Positions 8,964 through 17,756 of a stretch of 37,286 nt of DNA are shown here, piece after piece. The notes below the pieces were generated by a model, which saw only the letters and a list, made by a program, of their open reading frames with translations, did no database searches and was not told the DNA's origin. Made by a program: the position numbers and the translations under genes. The first letter of the stretch is position 1, and every line of letters starts with the position of its first letter. The stretch spans positions 11,990 to 49,275 of the forward strand of contig JABUUE010000006.1 in the NCBI GenBank assembly GCA_021443335.1, in the 5' to 3' direction. Origin of the DNA: Bacteroidaceae bacterium (GTDB taxonomy: Bacteria > Bacteroidota > Bacteroidia > Bacteroidales > Bacteroidaceae).

Positions 8964-9196
8964 TCAAGTTCAAGTTTTTACCATAGGCATGATGCAAAAG
9001 TCTGCCAAAAGCAGGCTTTTATTGTAGCCAAAAGTATGAGGGTGTATCGAAACGCGACGCCCTTACATATAGCATAACGGTTGCTTAACCCCGTGGATAT
9101 ACTGTAATGGTAATCCGAGCCTGTGGTAACATGACTTGAACAGCGGGAAGTGGGCAACCGTTTATTTTGTCCTATCATCATTAATGTTTCAAAATT
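8964..9196 (+). ncRNA. structured leader / possible antisense RNA upstream of the antirepressor gene
   Basis: Hairpins 8996-9020 (AAAAG-T-CTGC/GCAG-G-CTTTT) and 9039-9063 (AGGGTGT/ACGCCCT); perfect 9-nt complement AACGGTTGC (9076-9084) / GCAACCGTT (9154-9162) close to the start codon. Confidence 0.45.
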
Positions 9197-10090
9197 ATGT
9201 TACCAAACATTAAAATTTTTGAGAACGCCGAATTTGGAAAAGTCAGGGTAACGACTGACGAGAACAATGAGGCATGGTTTAACGCAACGGATGTCTGCAA
9301 GGGGCTGGGATACGCAGCAGCGCGAAATGCGGTTAAGGCACATGTAGATTGCGACGATGCACTGAAACGATGCACCGTCGATTCAAAAGGAAGGAAGAAC
9401 ACTGCGCTTTTCGTCAACGAGTCTGGTTTGTACGCCTTAATCTTCGGCTCCAAGTTGGAGAAGGCAAAGGCTTTCAAGCGGTGGGTGACGAAAGATGTTC
9501 TTCCGAGCATCAGGAAGACCGGCAACTACACCGTGCCGGCGTCTACCGACGAGCAGACCGCGCAGTTGCAGAAGATAGTCAAAGACAGGCATGGGCTGAA
9601 ACTCGCACTGAACACCATCAACACGGTAAAGGACTGGACAGAGGCTCTGATGCTTGCCCTTGACAAAGAGGGCAACCACGACTACTTGGACTACTTTCTT
9701 CGCTGTCGCACCGACATCAGTATGATAACCCTTGCCAATGATTACGGAGTGGCATACGGCAAGATGTATGAGTACATGGAGCACTGCGGAGTATTGGAGC
9801 GCGTATCTTCCCAGTCTGCGAACACGCAATGCTTTGACTTCGTGCCGGAGTTTCAGCAGAACGGCATGTTCTATGAAGGTGACTGCATAAGCATCAAGGA
9901 CAAAAACGGCGATTATGTCTGCGACTGCGATATAATGATAACAACGAAAGGACGCATATTCATGTACCTCCGTCTGCGTAGTATCGGCATCCTGCCAGTG
10001 ATAGAGCGCAGCTCAATAAGAACCCAGCGCATCCTGAAGCCAGACGCAGCAGATTGCCTTCCGAGATTATCAATAACTAAAACAAAATAA
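9197..10090 (+). CDS. phage antirepressor, BRO-N domain with KilA-C-like C-terminus
   Basis: IKIFENAEFGKVRVTTDENNEAWFNATDVCKGLGYAAARNAVKAHVD...TALFVNESGLYALIFGSKLEKAKAFKRWVTKDVLPSIRKTGNY; C-term GRIFMYLRLRSIGILPV. Confidence 0.85.
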   Translation: MLPNIKIFENAEFGKVRVTTDENNEAWFNATDVCKGLGYAAARNAVKAHVDCDDALKRCTVDSKGRKNTALFVNESGLYALIFGSKLEKAKAFKRWVTKDVLPSIRKTGNYTVPASTDEQTAQLQKIVKDRHGLKLALNTINTVKDWTEALMLALDKEGNHDYLDYFLRCRTDISMITLANDYGVAYGKMYEYMEHCGVLERVSSQSANTQCFDFVPEFQQNGMFYEGDCISIKDKNGDYVCDCDIMITTKGRIFMYLRLRSIGILPVIERSSIRTQRILKPDAADCLPRLSITKTK

Positions 10091-10095
10091 ACGCT

Positions 10096-10266
10096 ATGTT
10101 CGAGAAGATGTTTCCTATGGCCGTTGACGAGTACCAGGCAAAGGTCATTACAGCAATACAGATGATTCTCGCCCTTCCGCCTGAGAGCGAGATAAGAGAC
10201 AGCATAGAGGTGCTGACATACGCGCACCAGATGAGCGAATATATAGACAAGCAAGACAACGAGTAA
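10096..10266 (+). CDS. small hypothetical protein (56 aa)
   Basis: MFEKMFPMAVDEYQAKVITAIQMILALPPESEIRDSIEVLTYAHQMSEYIDKQDNE*; follows the antirepressor in the same direction. Confidence 0.5.
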   Translation: MFEKMFPMAVDEYQAKVITAIQMILALPPESEIRDSIEVLTYAHQMSEYIDKQDNE

Positions 10267-10364
10267 CTACAATAAGATCGGGATAGGCAGAGAATGCCTA
10301 TTCCGGACTTTGCCGCATAACACAATAAATACATAATTACATAAACCAATAAAACAATAATATT

Positions 10365-10889
10365 ATGAAAAAGCTATTTGCTACAATCGTGTTTGCGTTA
10401 GCATGTACTTGCGTAAACGCACAGAACCAGACAATGGAACTATCCTTTAACGAGGATGGATGTTTCTCAACAGTTATATCTGTTAATGCAACAGCACAGC
10501 AGATATATACACATGCGCAGTCTTATTGCCTTAATAAGGCAAGAACAAGCGACAAACCAATCGCCAACAAAGTTCCTGAAACATATACAATAAGATATAC
10601 CGATTTCTGGACACATGGCGTATATGCGAATGTTGTAGGTCAAAACAAAGATGTTGCAGAGAAATGCAACATTACTATATCTGCACAAGATGGCAAGATG
10701 TATATACATATTGAGACTCCGAATATAGTATATCCGAGAGTGAATGAGCAAACGCAGTATAAGGTATTCATGGCGATGCTTAAAGAAGACGGTAAGGCTA
10801 AGTTTTTGGAAACAAGAAAAGGCTATTATTCAGAATTTCTTTCTCCGATAAAAGACTTTATAGAGAAAAGAGTCAACTTCGAGAAATAA
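10365..10889 (+). CDS. exported protein of unknown function (signal peptide)
   Basis: MKKLFATIVFALACTCVNAQ N-terminal signal peptide; DUF4468-like by general impression only. Confidence 0.6.
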   Translation: MKKLFATIVFALACTCVNAQNQTMELSFNEDGCFSTVISVNATAQQIYTHAQSYCLNKARTSDKPIANKVPETYTIRYTDFWTHGVYANVVGQNKDVAEKCNITISAQDGKMYIHIETPNIVYPRVNEQTQYKVFMAMLKEDGKAKFLETRKGYYSEFLSPIKDFIEKRVNFEK

Positions 10890-10924
10890 CCCTTATATGG
10901 TTTGTGAAAAATCACTGATTTTCG
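10890..10924 (+). repeat. dispersed palindromic element, copy 9 (intergenic)
   Basis: cccttatatggtttgtgaaaaatcactgattttcg. Confidence 0.75.
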
Positions 10925-10948
10925 GAACACTATTAAACTTAAACCATA

Positions 10949-11794
10949 ATGGACAGACTAAAAGAAGTGCTCGCCTTCGTGAACAACAAAGGTGGAGTAG
11001 CTAAGACCACCACGGTGCAGAACACGGCAGCCGGCTTGTTACGAAAGGACAAGCGGCTGCGCGTGCTGTGCATAGACCTTGACCCACAAGGAAACCTGTC
11101 GAGCCTGTTAGGGTGGAGGAAGAAACAGGACGAGGTGAGAACCAACAAGACGATAAAAGACTCTCTAATGGATGCCGACAACCCGCTCTATATATACAAG
11201 AGTAGGGAAGGGTTGTATTACTGCCCTGCGTCTCCAGAGTTGGCACAGATAGACCCTGCGCTGCATAGTCAGATGAACTCAAAGTTAGTCCTTTGCTCTT
11301 TGTTCGGCAACAAGATATTCTATATGGATGATTTGTACGGCAGCGACCACAAAGATGCCATGTGTAGAGAGAGATATGTGTATGAAGCATTCGACTATAT
11401 CCTTATAGACTGTGCGCCCGCATTGTCGGAACTTACATATAATGCCCTTGGAGCAGCCACAGGAGTAATCATCCCCGTGCAGTTAGGTTCACTATCGGTT
11501 GATGGTATTCCACCGCTTATACAGGCTTATAAGTCGGCGAAGAAGGGGCTTAACAAGGAACTTGAACTCAGAGGTCTGTTGATGGTGATGTGCGATGAGC
11601 GCACAAGACTCGCCAAAGAGACCATAGACTATGTTAAGGAGCAGTACGGTTGCAATGTGTTCAAGACAAGAATAAGACAGTGTGTTAGGGTAGGGGAGAG
11701 CCAATTTCAGCACCAGGACATATTCCAATATTCGCCATACTGCAAGGCAGGAATAGACTATATGAGTTTTGTCGAAGAATTAATGCCGGAATAA
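10949..11794 (+). CDS. parA: ParA-family partition ATPase
   Basis: Deviant Walker A VNNKGGVAKTTT, then VLCIDLDPQGNLSSLLG and DYILIDCAPALSELTYNAL. Confidence 0.95.
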   Translation: MDRLKEVLAFVNNKGGVAKTTTVQNTAAGLLRKDKRLRVLCIDLDPQGNLSSLLGWRKKQDEVRTNKTIKDSLMDADNPLYIYKSREGLYYCPASPELAQIDPALHSQMNSKLVLCSLFGNKIFYMDDLYGSDHKDAMCRERYVYEAFDYILIDCAPALSELTYNALGAATGVIIPVQLGSLSVDGIPPLIQAYKSAKKGLNKELELRGLLMVMCDERTRLAKETIDYVKEQYGCNVFKTRIRQCVRVGESQFQHQDIFQYSPYCKAGIDYMSFVEELMPE

Positions 11795-11830
11795 CATAAC
11801 ACCGGAATAAATTAACAAATAAACATAATA

Positions 11831-12127
11831 ATGAACAAGAAATACGGAAAGCCACTTGTCGCTGGCAGTGCAGCAGCACAAGAGAACATTGAAAAGATTA
11901 AGCAGTCTAACGCAGAATATACGGAAGCAGCAGAGGTGGTGAAAACAACCGCAAAGCCAAAGCGCAGCAGAACGCAAGGCGAAGACTGGATATTGATACA
12001 GGCTCGCATACCTATTAATCTTCATAAGCGTTTCATGATATACATGGCAGAGAACAATCTTACGAACACTAAAATGAAACTCGTGGAAGAAGCCTTGGAG
12101 TATTGGCTTGACAGCAAGCAGGGCTAA
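11831..12127 (+). CDS. small basic partition partner (ParB-like/RHH candidate)
   Basis: 98 aa immediately downstream of parA; C-term IQARIPINLHKRFMIYMAENNLTNTKMKLVEEALEYWL resembles a ribbon-helix-helix arrangement. Confidence 0.6.
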   Translation: MNKKYGKPLVAGSAAAQENIEKIKQSNAEYTEAAEVVKTTAKPKRSRTQGEDWILIQARIPINLHKRFMIYMAENNLTNTKMKLVEEALEYWLDSKQG

Positions 12128-12182
12128 GACGGTTGACACGGTGCGTCTTTACCTTAAATTCTTGGCTCGTTCATCTGCAAAT

Positions 12183-12219
12183 CCCCTATATAGCGTCCTT
12201 GCAAAATCACCGAATTTTC
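12183..12219 (+). repeat. dispersed palindromic element, copy 10 (intergenic)
   Basis: cccctatatagcgtccttgcaaaatcaccgaattttc. Confidence 0.65.
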
Positions 12220-12378
12220 AAAAATTTTTTCGCTTTTTATATTAATATAATATGTATATATAAATCTTGGTTTTACAATATTATGTATATTATATTCTAT
12301 TATATATATTACCGAAACTGAAAACCACTGAAACACAAAGCGTTATATACATGAATGCTGAACAAGATGCCAAAAAAC

Positions 12379-12466
12379 CTGAACGAAATGGTAGATTATG
12401 CTGAACGAAATGGTAGATTATGCTGAACGAAATGGTAGATTATGCTGAACGAAACGGTAGATTATG
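12379..12466 (+). repeat. iteron array, 4 x 22 bp (CTGAACGAAATGGTAGATTATG)
   Basis: Copies at 12379, 12401, 12423 and 12445 (last with one A>C change); directly upstream of the rep gene and downstream of an AT-rich stretch (12220-12310). Confidence 0.9.
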
Positions 12467-12479
12467 ATACACATAACTG

Positions 12480-13940
12480 ATGAATATGGAAAAAGAAAAA
12501 TCACTCTCAATACTTAACGACTGGATAAATACTCCATTCTCATACTTGGAGCAGTTTGCTGGAAAAACCAATCTTGCACAAGATATAATGATGAAGGTGT
12601 CTGAGAGCATTCAGGAGTATATAGCACCTTTCTTCGATGAAGGCCGGCACAAGGACAAGGTAAAACCTAACCCTTTGTTTTCTGCTGAAGACAGGCGGAC
12701 ACTGAAACCGATAGTCATCCGTCTTGCCGACTACGGCATCTCTGGTCATTACGATAGGGTAGAAGCAGCTGTCAAGGCAATATTGGAATCACACATAAAG
12801 ATAGAGACACCACTACCAGGAGGAAAGCGTGTCAGATGGTACAATATCTTTAAGAACAGCCTTACCGACTACACCGACAAAGGCTATACCTTCATTAACA
12901 AAGATGGCGAGAAGGAGACAGTTTCGCGCAGTAAGGGATATGTGGTGTTTGAGATAAACGAAGATGTGGCAGACTTGGTTTTTGACATGAGCAAAGGCTA
13001 TATCAATCACCCGGTGAAGATGGCGCGTATAAGTAGTGCCACACATACAACGCAGCTGTATGCCTTGCTAAAGCACCATTGCATAAACGGCAAGTGCAAA
13101 CTTACGGTCAATGAAATCAAGAAATATCTTGGGCTGTGTGCCGTTGACGAAAATGGAGATGTAACGAGCTGGATGTTTCCGTACTTCTACCATTTCCGTA
13201 AGAATGTTCTCGATAAGGTGCAAGCAGACCTTACACGCATGGGCGAACTGGGGCAGATAGACTACACATATACATATAAGGAGATAAGGCAGGGCGGGAA
13301 GACCAAGGGCGATCCTGACAGCATAGAGTTCACCTTGGTGCCGACGATAATCACGGAGCAGGTAGAAAACGATAGGGCTATGCAATCAAAACGAAGGAAG
13401 CTAATAAATACATTATGCAAGCGATGTGGCGACCTTAACCGGAAAGAAGTAAAGGATGTTACGGACTATGTTAAGGAAGTTGATTTCCTGATATTCGCTG
13501 ACTACTGTTATAAGGAGATACCTATGCTTATTGAAAAGAACTATCCAGAAGATGTGGCAGGATATATACTGTATCTTATGCGTACATGGATAGAGAATTA
13601 TGAAGCAAGGAAGAACAAGCAGCCGATAACACAAAGTCTTTTTGATACTATAGAACCTGAGCGACCGAAAGAAACGGTAATAGAAGGAAAGTACGCAGTG
13701 GAGTGGGAGAGACTATGCAATGAATGTCCTGAGTCATATAAGGAATGGTTAAGGAAAGCGACATTTATCGGAGGACGCGGAATGAACATATACATAGAAT
13801 TTAAGGATAAGGTCACGCAGGGAAGGTTTAGTGAGTTTCACCACAACGGAAGCAAGGATAGTAAGAAATTTCATAAACTATATAAACAAATAATGAACAA
13901 TAAAAGCAGTGGATGTTTGCTTACTTTCGGAAGCAAGTGA
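12480..13940 (+). CDS. plasmid-type replication initiator (Rep_3-like winged helix)
   Basis: YALLKHHCINGKCKLTVNEIKKYLGL...FRKNVLDKVQADLTRMGELGQIDYTYTYKEIRQGGKTKGDPDSIEFTLV; iterons immediately upstream. Confidence 0.8.
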   Translation: MNMEKEKSLSILNDWINTPFSYLEQFAGKTNLAQDIMMKVSESIQEYIAPFFDEGRHKDKVKPNPLFSAEDRRTLKPIVIRLADYGISGHYDRVEAAVKAILESHIKIETPLPGGKRVRWYNIFKNSLTDYTDKGYTFINKDGEKETVSRSKGYVVFEINEDVADLVFDMSKGYINHPVKMARISSATHTTQLYALLKHHCINGKCKLTVNEIKKYLGLCAVDENGDVTSWMFPYFYHFRKNVLDKVQADLTRMGELGQIDYTYTYKEIRQGGKTKGDPDSIEFTLVPTIITEQVENDRAMQSKRRKLINTLCKRCGDLNRKEVKDVTDYVKEVDFLIFADYCYKEIPMLIEKNYPEDVAGYILYLMRTWIENYEARKNKQPITQSLFDTIEPERPKETVIEGKYAVEWERLCNECPESYKEWLRKATFIGGRGMNIYIEFKDKVTQGRFSEFHHNGSKDSKKFHKLYKQIMNNKSSGCLLTFGSK

Positions 13941-13976
13941 TAAAAGAGCGGTACAGATGTATCGCTCTTTTTTTGT

Positions 13977-14009
13977 CCTTATATATGCCTGAAAAATCAC
14001 TATTTTTGC
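13977..14009 (+). repeat. dispersed palindromic element, copy 11 (intergenic, divergent 3' end)
   Basis: ccttatatatgcctgaaaaatcactatttttgc. Confidence 0.55.
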
Positions 14010-14035
14010 AGCATAATACTAATACATTAATATAT

Positions 14036-14620
14036 ATGAGACTATTATGCTTAACATTCATCATCGCGTGCCTGCTGTCATGCTCGACAACAAAAAAGGC
14101 AACATCAGTTGTGCATACTACGGAAAAAGATTCCGTAGCGCAAGTAATAGAACAGTCTCGGACTGTACAGAAGACTATCGAGGAGACCGACTCCACAGTG
14201 CAATCAAACTCAGAGACATCCTCCATCAATAAGGAGGAGGATAAGACCGCAGCGGAGATAATATTTGAGGTAATATCCATCACAACGGACAGTGCCGGTG
14301 TTACACATCGCAGAGAAGAGCGCACCATAAAGCGTAACAGCGCATCTATATATAAGGAAAGCAGTACAGCGGAAAGACAGGAGAGGAGTGAGATTATAGA
14401 CAGACAGAAGCAGATGCTCGACTCGATATATGAAGGCAGACTGACTGATATAAAGACACATTATTCAGACAGCCTCAATTACCAGGATAAGAAGGATAAA
14501 GAAAGTGTTATAGAAGACTTTTATGAAAAACATATAGAAGTCCCGCTTATAACTTCAATTATAATATTACTTGTAGTAGTAGGCTCTTGCATCTACTGGA
14601 AATACAAGAACAAGAAATAA
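14036..14620 (+). CDS. lipoprotein with C-terminal TM helix (u-spanin-like topology)
   Basis: MRLLCLTFIIACLLSCSTTKK lipobox; C-term VPLITSIIILLVVVGSCIYWKYKNKK; start at 14036 preferred over 13913, which overlaps rep. Confidence 0.6.
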   Translation: MRLLCLTFIIACLLSCSTTKKATSVVHTTEKDSVAQVIEQSRTVQKTIEETDSTVQSNSETSSINKEEDKTAAEIIFEVISITTDSAGVTHRREERTIKRNSASIYKESSTAERQERSEIIDRQKQMLDSIYEGRLTDIKTHYSDSLNYQDKKDKESVIEDFYEKHIEVPLITSIIILLVVVGSCIYWKYKNKK

Positions 14621-14628
14621 CATAAAAA

Positions 14629-14658
14629 AAGATACCACGCTTCGCAGCGAGGTATCTT
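14629..14658. terminator. bidirectional hairpin terminator between convergent genes
   Basis: AAGATACC...GGTATCTT with A-tract 5'; between ORFs ending at 14620 (+) and 14680 (-). Confidence 0.65.
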
Positions 14659-14679
14659 CCCATGAAAAATTACTCTCAT

Positions 14680-15003
14680 TTACACTGTGTTGTTTTGTTG
14701 TAATCTCTCTTTGCTTAGCTTTATGTTTGTAAAAATCATGAGTTCACCAGTCAGTGACACCTGAAGAAAGAAACCTTCTTGTTCAAGCATTGTAAGATAT
14801 TCTTTCAGAGGATCACCCAAAGATGTAGGCCATGCCTTAAAGAAATCCCTGAGCTGCGTTTCGTTGAAACTATTTGATGAGTTGTATTCTGTAGCAGGAG
14901 AGTAGTACGAGCAGAACGCCCTTACTTTTTGTGGGATAATAAACTCCATTATAGAAGTCCCCTGCTCTTTTGCGTCCTTATATGGATCTTCTTTCTTTGC
15001 CAT
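14680..15003 (-). CDS. hypothetical protein (107 aa)
   Basis: Intact ORF; minus-strand TACTTTTG -7 box (15029-15036) upstream. Confidence 0.6.
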   Translation of the reverse strand: MAKKEDPYKDAKEQGTSIMEFIIPQKVRAFCSYYSPATEYNSSNSFNETQLRDFFKAWPTSLGDPLKEYLTMLEQEGFFLQVSLTGELMIFTNIKLSKERLQQNNTV

Positions 15004-15128
15004 TAACGGTTTTTTGATTTTCGCTCTGCAAAAGTAGTGTTTTATTTTGTAAATACTGAATATAAATTTGTAAAATTGAATAAAAGTTATAATATATCAA
15101 GTTTAATTACAAATTTATAAAATAAAAC

Positions 15129-15159
15129 TTTGTAAATTAAAATTGATGTATTACCTTTG
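15129..15159 (+). promoter_or_regulatory. Bacteroidetes-type promoter TTTG-N19-TACCTTTG
   Basis: TTTG 15129-15132; TACCTTTG 15152-15159. Confidence 0.8.
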
Positions 15160-15197
15160 CAGTCACTAACGATTACTTAACCGAATACCTAATTTAT

Positions 15198-16028
15198 ATG
15201 TATTATTACAAAACATATCGCACAACAGTTCTTGGAAAGAAACTAACCTCTTTTATGGAGAAGTCAGAGATAGCGGCAAGGGCATCTGAACGATATGCAA
15301 AAAAATGCGGTGCGTTGGCATACATTCAACCTGTGCAGTATTTTGAGGGTGGCGTAGAGTTCTTGGAGTTCGAGAAAGAGCCAGACCTTAATGTATGGCG
15401 CAAGAGAACTGACTTAGGCGATACGCCGCTTTATGAACCTAACTGCTCCTCCGAAAGCTGTTACCTTGCAACGAATGACGATAAGTTTACACCGTCAAGC
15501 ACATGGAACAAACTATACGCTACAAAAGCCGTACACTGGGACCAGGTGAAGTACGAGAAACCTATTGAGTATTGGATGCAATACGCGAAGATAACTCCAA
15601 CAGAAGACGAGAAACATAATCTTGCAGCATACAAAGAGATGTATGCTAAAATGCTTGACGACAAATTAGGCAAGATGCTTTTCTGGCGATGTCTCCGTTT
15701 TACGGGGCCACAAAAGCCGCAAGACAGACGCGCAAAATCGTCAAGAGCGTTGCATAAGGCGGTCAAGATGGAGCAGATGCGCATCGCGCTGCCTGTAGTT
15801 CAAGTTCAGGAATTGTATGATATTCTCGACTGCGCTCTTAGTGACAGGAAGAGCGAGCAAGAGCAATATACTCCTACGCTCTTCCTGTATAAAGACCATT
15901 ACTATATAGGCGTGCAATACAAATGCTCTAACTCTGAACTTACGGAGATAGAGAAGTCGGAACATAATTACCAGATGGAGCAGTATAAGATTTCCCTGAC
16001 ATACAAAGGCGAATATGGCGACATTTAA
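15198..16028 (+). CDS. hypothetical protein (276 aa)
   Basis: Intact ORF with promoter; convergent with the repressor gene. Confidence 0.7.
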   Translation: MYYYKTYRTTVLGKKLTSFMEKSEIAARASERYAKKCGALAYIQPVQYFEGGVEFLEFEKEPDLNVWRKRTDLGDTPLYEPNCSSESCYLATNDDKFTPSSTWNKLYATKAVHWDQVKYEKPIEYWMQYAKITPTEDEKHNLAAYKEMYAKMLDDKLGKMLFWRCLRFTGPQKPQDRRAKSSRALHKAVKMEQMRIALPVVQVQELYDILDCALSDRKSEQEQYTPTLFLYKDHYYIGVQYKCSNSELTEIEKSEHNYQMEQYKISLTYKGEYGDI

Positions 16029-16729
16029 GCGTGATTATCCTCGGCAGCGAGACCAATAACGCTGTTTTCCCCCGTGCTCGTTATTGCATCATCCGAATCA
16101 ACATCAGGCTTATCCCTGTTATCATTAGTAAGCATGGCGATAGTTTTCTCTTGGTCTTTAATGATATTTACCAGCGATTCTATCTGTGCATTATGAGCGG
16201 CAACAAGATTATTAACCGTACTCAAACACTTCTCAATAACCTCACGCATAGACTTCTCGTGGGTAACATCCACCACATGTTCATCTTTCATCTGGCCAGT
16301 ATTACCTTTAAGGATGCCTTTGTTGCGCTCCAGCTGTGCATCTCGGTTTTTAAGACCTATTTCCACAGCATCCTTCTGAGCAAGAGTGGTCGCTTTGCGC
16401 TCAGTAATCTTAGTGATAACAATCCCACGCCCTGCGCCTTCCTTGATACCGTAATTGTCCGTTGGAAGCAGTTGAGCGGTCTTATCAGGAGCGCATGGCT
16501 CAAAATCAGCAGGCAGCCCATCTTCATCAACGAAGAAGTTTGCGAGAGGAATATTATAATAGTTACAGATACGAAGCATAGCACATATATGAACAGGCAC
16601 CTTCCCTTCATACCAATTCTTGGGAGACGCAAAGTCCTTACTGCCTAACGCTTCTACAATGTCGCGGGTGCGAAGATGATGCTTATCCATGAACTGACGG
16701 AGAAAAGCATAGTTGTAAGAGTAATTCAT
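16025..16729 (-). CDS. phage repressor-like HTH regulator
   Basis: N-term LRQFMDKHHLRTRDIVEALGSKDFASPKNWYEGKVPVHICAMLRICNYYNIPLANFF is HTH-like; C-terminal coiled coil; divergent from the replication operon. Confidence 0.65.
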   Translation of the reverse strand: MNYSYNYAFLRQFMDKHHLRTRDIVEALGSKDFASPKNWYEGKVPVHICAMLRICNYYNIPLANFFVDEDGLPADFEPCAPDKTAQLLPTDNYGIKEGAGRGIVITKITERKATTLAQKDAVEIGLKNRDAQLERNKGILKGNTGQMKDEHVVDVTHEKSMREVIEKCLSTVNNLVAAHNAQIESLVNIIKDQEKTIAMLTNDNRDKPDVDSDDAITSTGENSVIGLAAEDNHA

Positions 16730-16828
16730 AAGTTTATGATTTAAAGTTATAATAGAGATTTGTGAAATACAAATATAGGTTTTTCAACTGCAAATTTATA
16801 AAACAAAACATAAATTTTAAATATTTTT

Positions 16829-17314
16829 ATGATAAAGATTGAAATTAGTGAGAAAAAGCATCTGCAATCTTCCGATTTGAGCGCAAATCAGAAGAAATGC
16901 CTCTATGCAGTGATGCAGAAAAACGGTGCTACGGAGATGTTTTCCTACACTCGTTTCTTCCGCGACGGGTTTAAGGAATGGGAGTTGAGAGGTATAGACA
17001 ATATCAAGAAAGATTTTCTAAAAGAAAATGAAGTCCAGATAATGACAGCGACAGATGAGAGCGGCGACAAAGGTTATGCCGGTGTTCTTGCTTTCATAGA
17101 GCAGAACGATAAGGCTTTCTATGATATACTTGGAATGTCGCGCCTGAAGTTGAAGTTCATTAAGCACATGGAAAGCCTGGGTATGTGTACTTCAGTTGTT
17201 ATAAAGCGTTTTTCCGAACTACGCGAGCAGGACTTTAAGGCATTCGAGCGTAAAGGCATTAATGCTATAGTGAAGGATATTGAGCGCGAGATTAACGAGA
17301 ATAATATTGTGTAA
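16829..17314 (+). CDS. hypothetical protein (161 aa)
   Basis: Intact ORF at the head of the rightward operon. Confidence 0.65.
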   Translation: MIKIEISEKKHLQSSDLSANQKKCLYAVMQKNGATEMFSYTRFFRDGFKEWELRGIDNIKKDFLKENEVQIMTATDESGDKGYAGVLAFIEQNDKAFYDILGMSRLKLKFIKHMESLGMCTSVVIKRFSELREQDFKAFERKGINAIVKDIEREINENNIV

Positions 17315-17324
17315 TGATACAGCA

Positions 17325-17744
17325 ATGGACATGAATGAGGTTATTCCGTGCGTGGTCAGAGGCAAGGTGCCGGGAAAATATGGCAAGGAGAACAGGATGC
17401 CAATAGAGATAGTAGCGACACAGGACTATCGAGGCGAAGACGACAAGGAAATATTCTTCTTCTTCCGCGAGCCACCCATCAAGATGGTGATACAAGCCTT
17501 TGACCAGATGATATGCAAAGGAAACGGAATATCTAAAGGTGCGGAAATACTATATGACCTTGAGCGCATAAGGCGTGTTGGATATGGCACGGTGAGAATA
17601 TCAGTGAAACTCATACAGCCCAACTATAAGTTATGCGAACCAGAAACAATAAAGGCTCTAATAGAAAGATTTATGCGGCAGCAATATCCTATAAGCAAAT
17701 TCCGCTGGCTATCAATCTATAATTTCTTAAATGTCAAACATTAA
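17325..17744 (+). CDS. hypothetical protein (139 aa)
   Basis: ATG at 17325 (MDMNEVIPCVVRGKVPGKYGKENRMP...) avoids overlap with the upstream gene. Confidence 0.65.
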   Translation: MDMNEVIPCVVRGKVPGKYGKENRMPIEIVATQDYRGEDDKEIFFFFREPPIKMVIQAFDQMICKGNGISKGAEILYDLERIRRVGYGTVRISVKLIQPNYKLCEPETIKALIERFMRQQYPISKFRWLSIYNFLNVKH

Positions 17745-17756
17745 ACTTACAACACA

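Noticed and set aside
12133-12321. 62-aa ORF in the AT-rich region
   Set aside because: Ile/Tyr-rich translation of AT-rich origin DNA containing a dispersed element; not convincing as a gene.
12379-12466. CRISPR array
   Set aside because: 22-bp units are directly adjacent with no spacers and no cas genes; iterons upstream of rep fit better.
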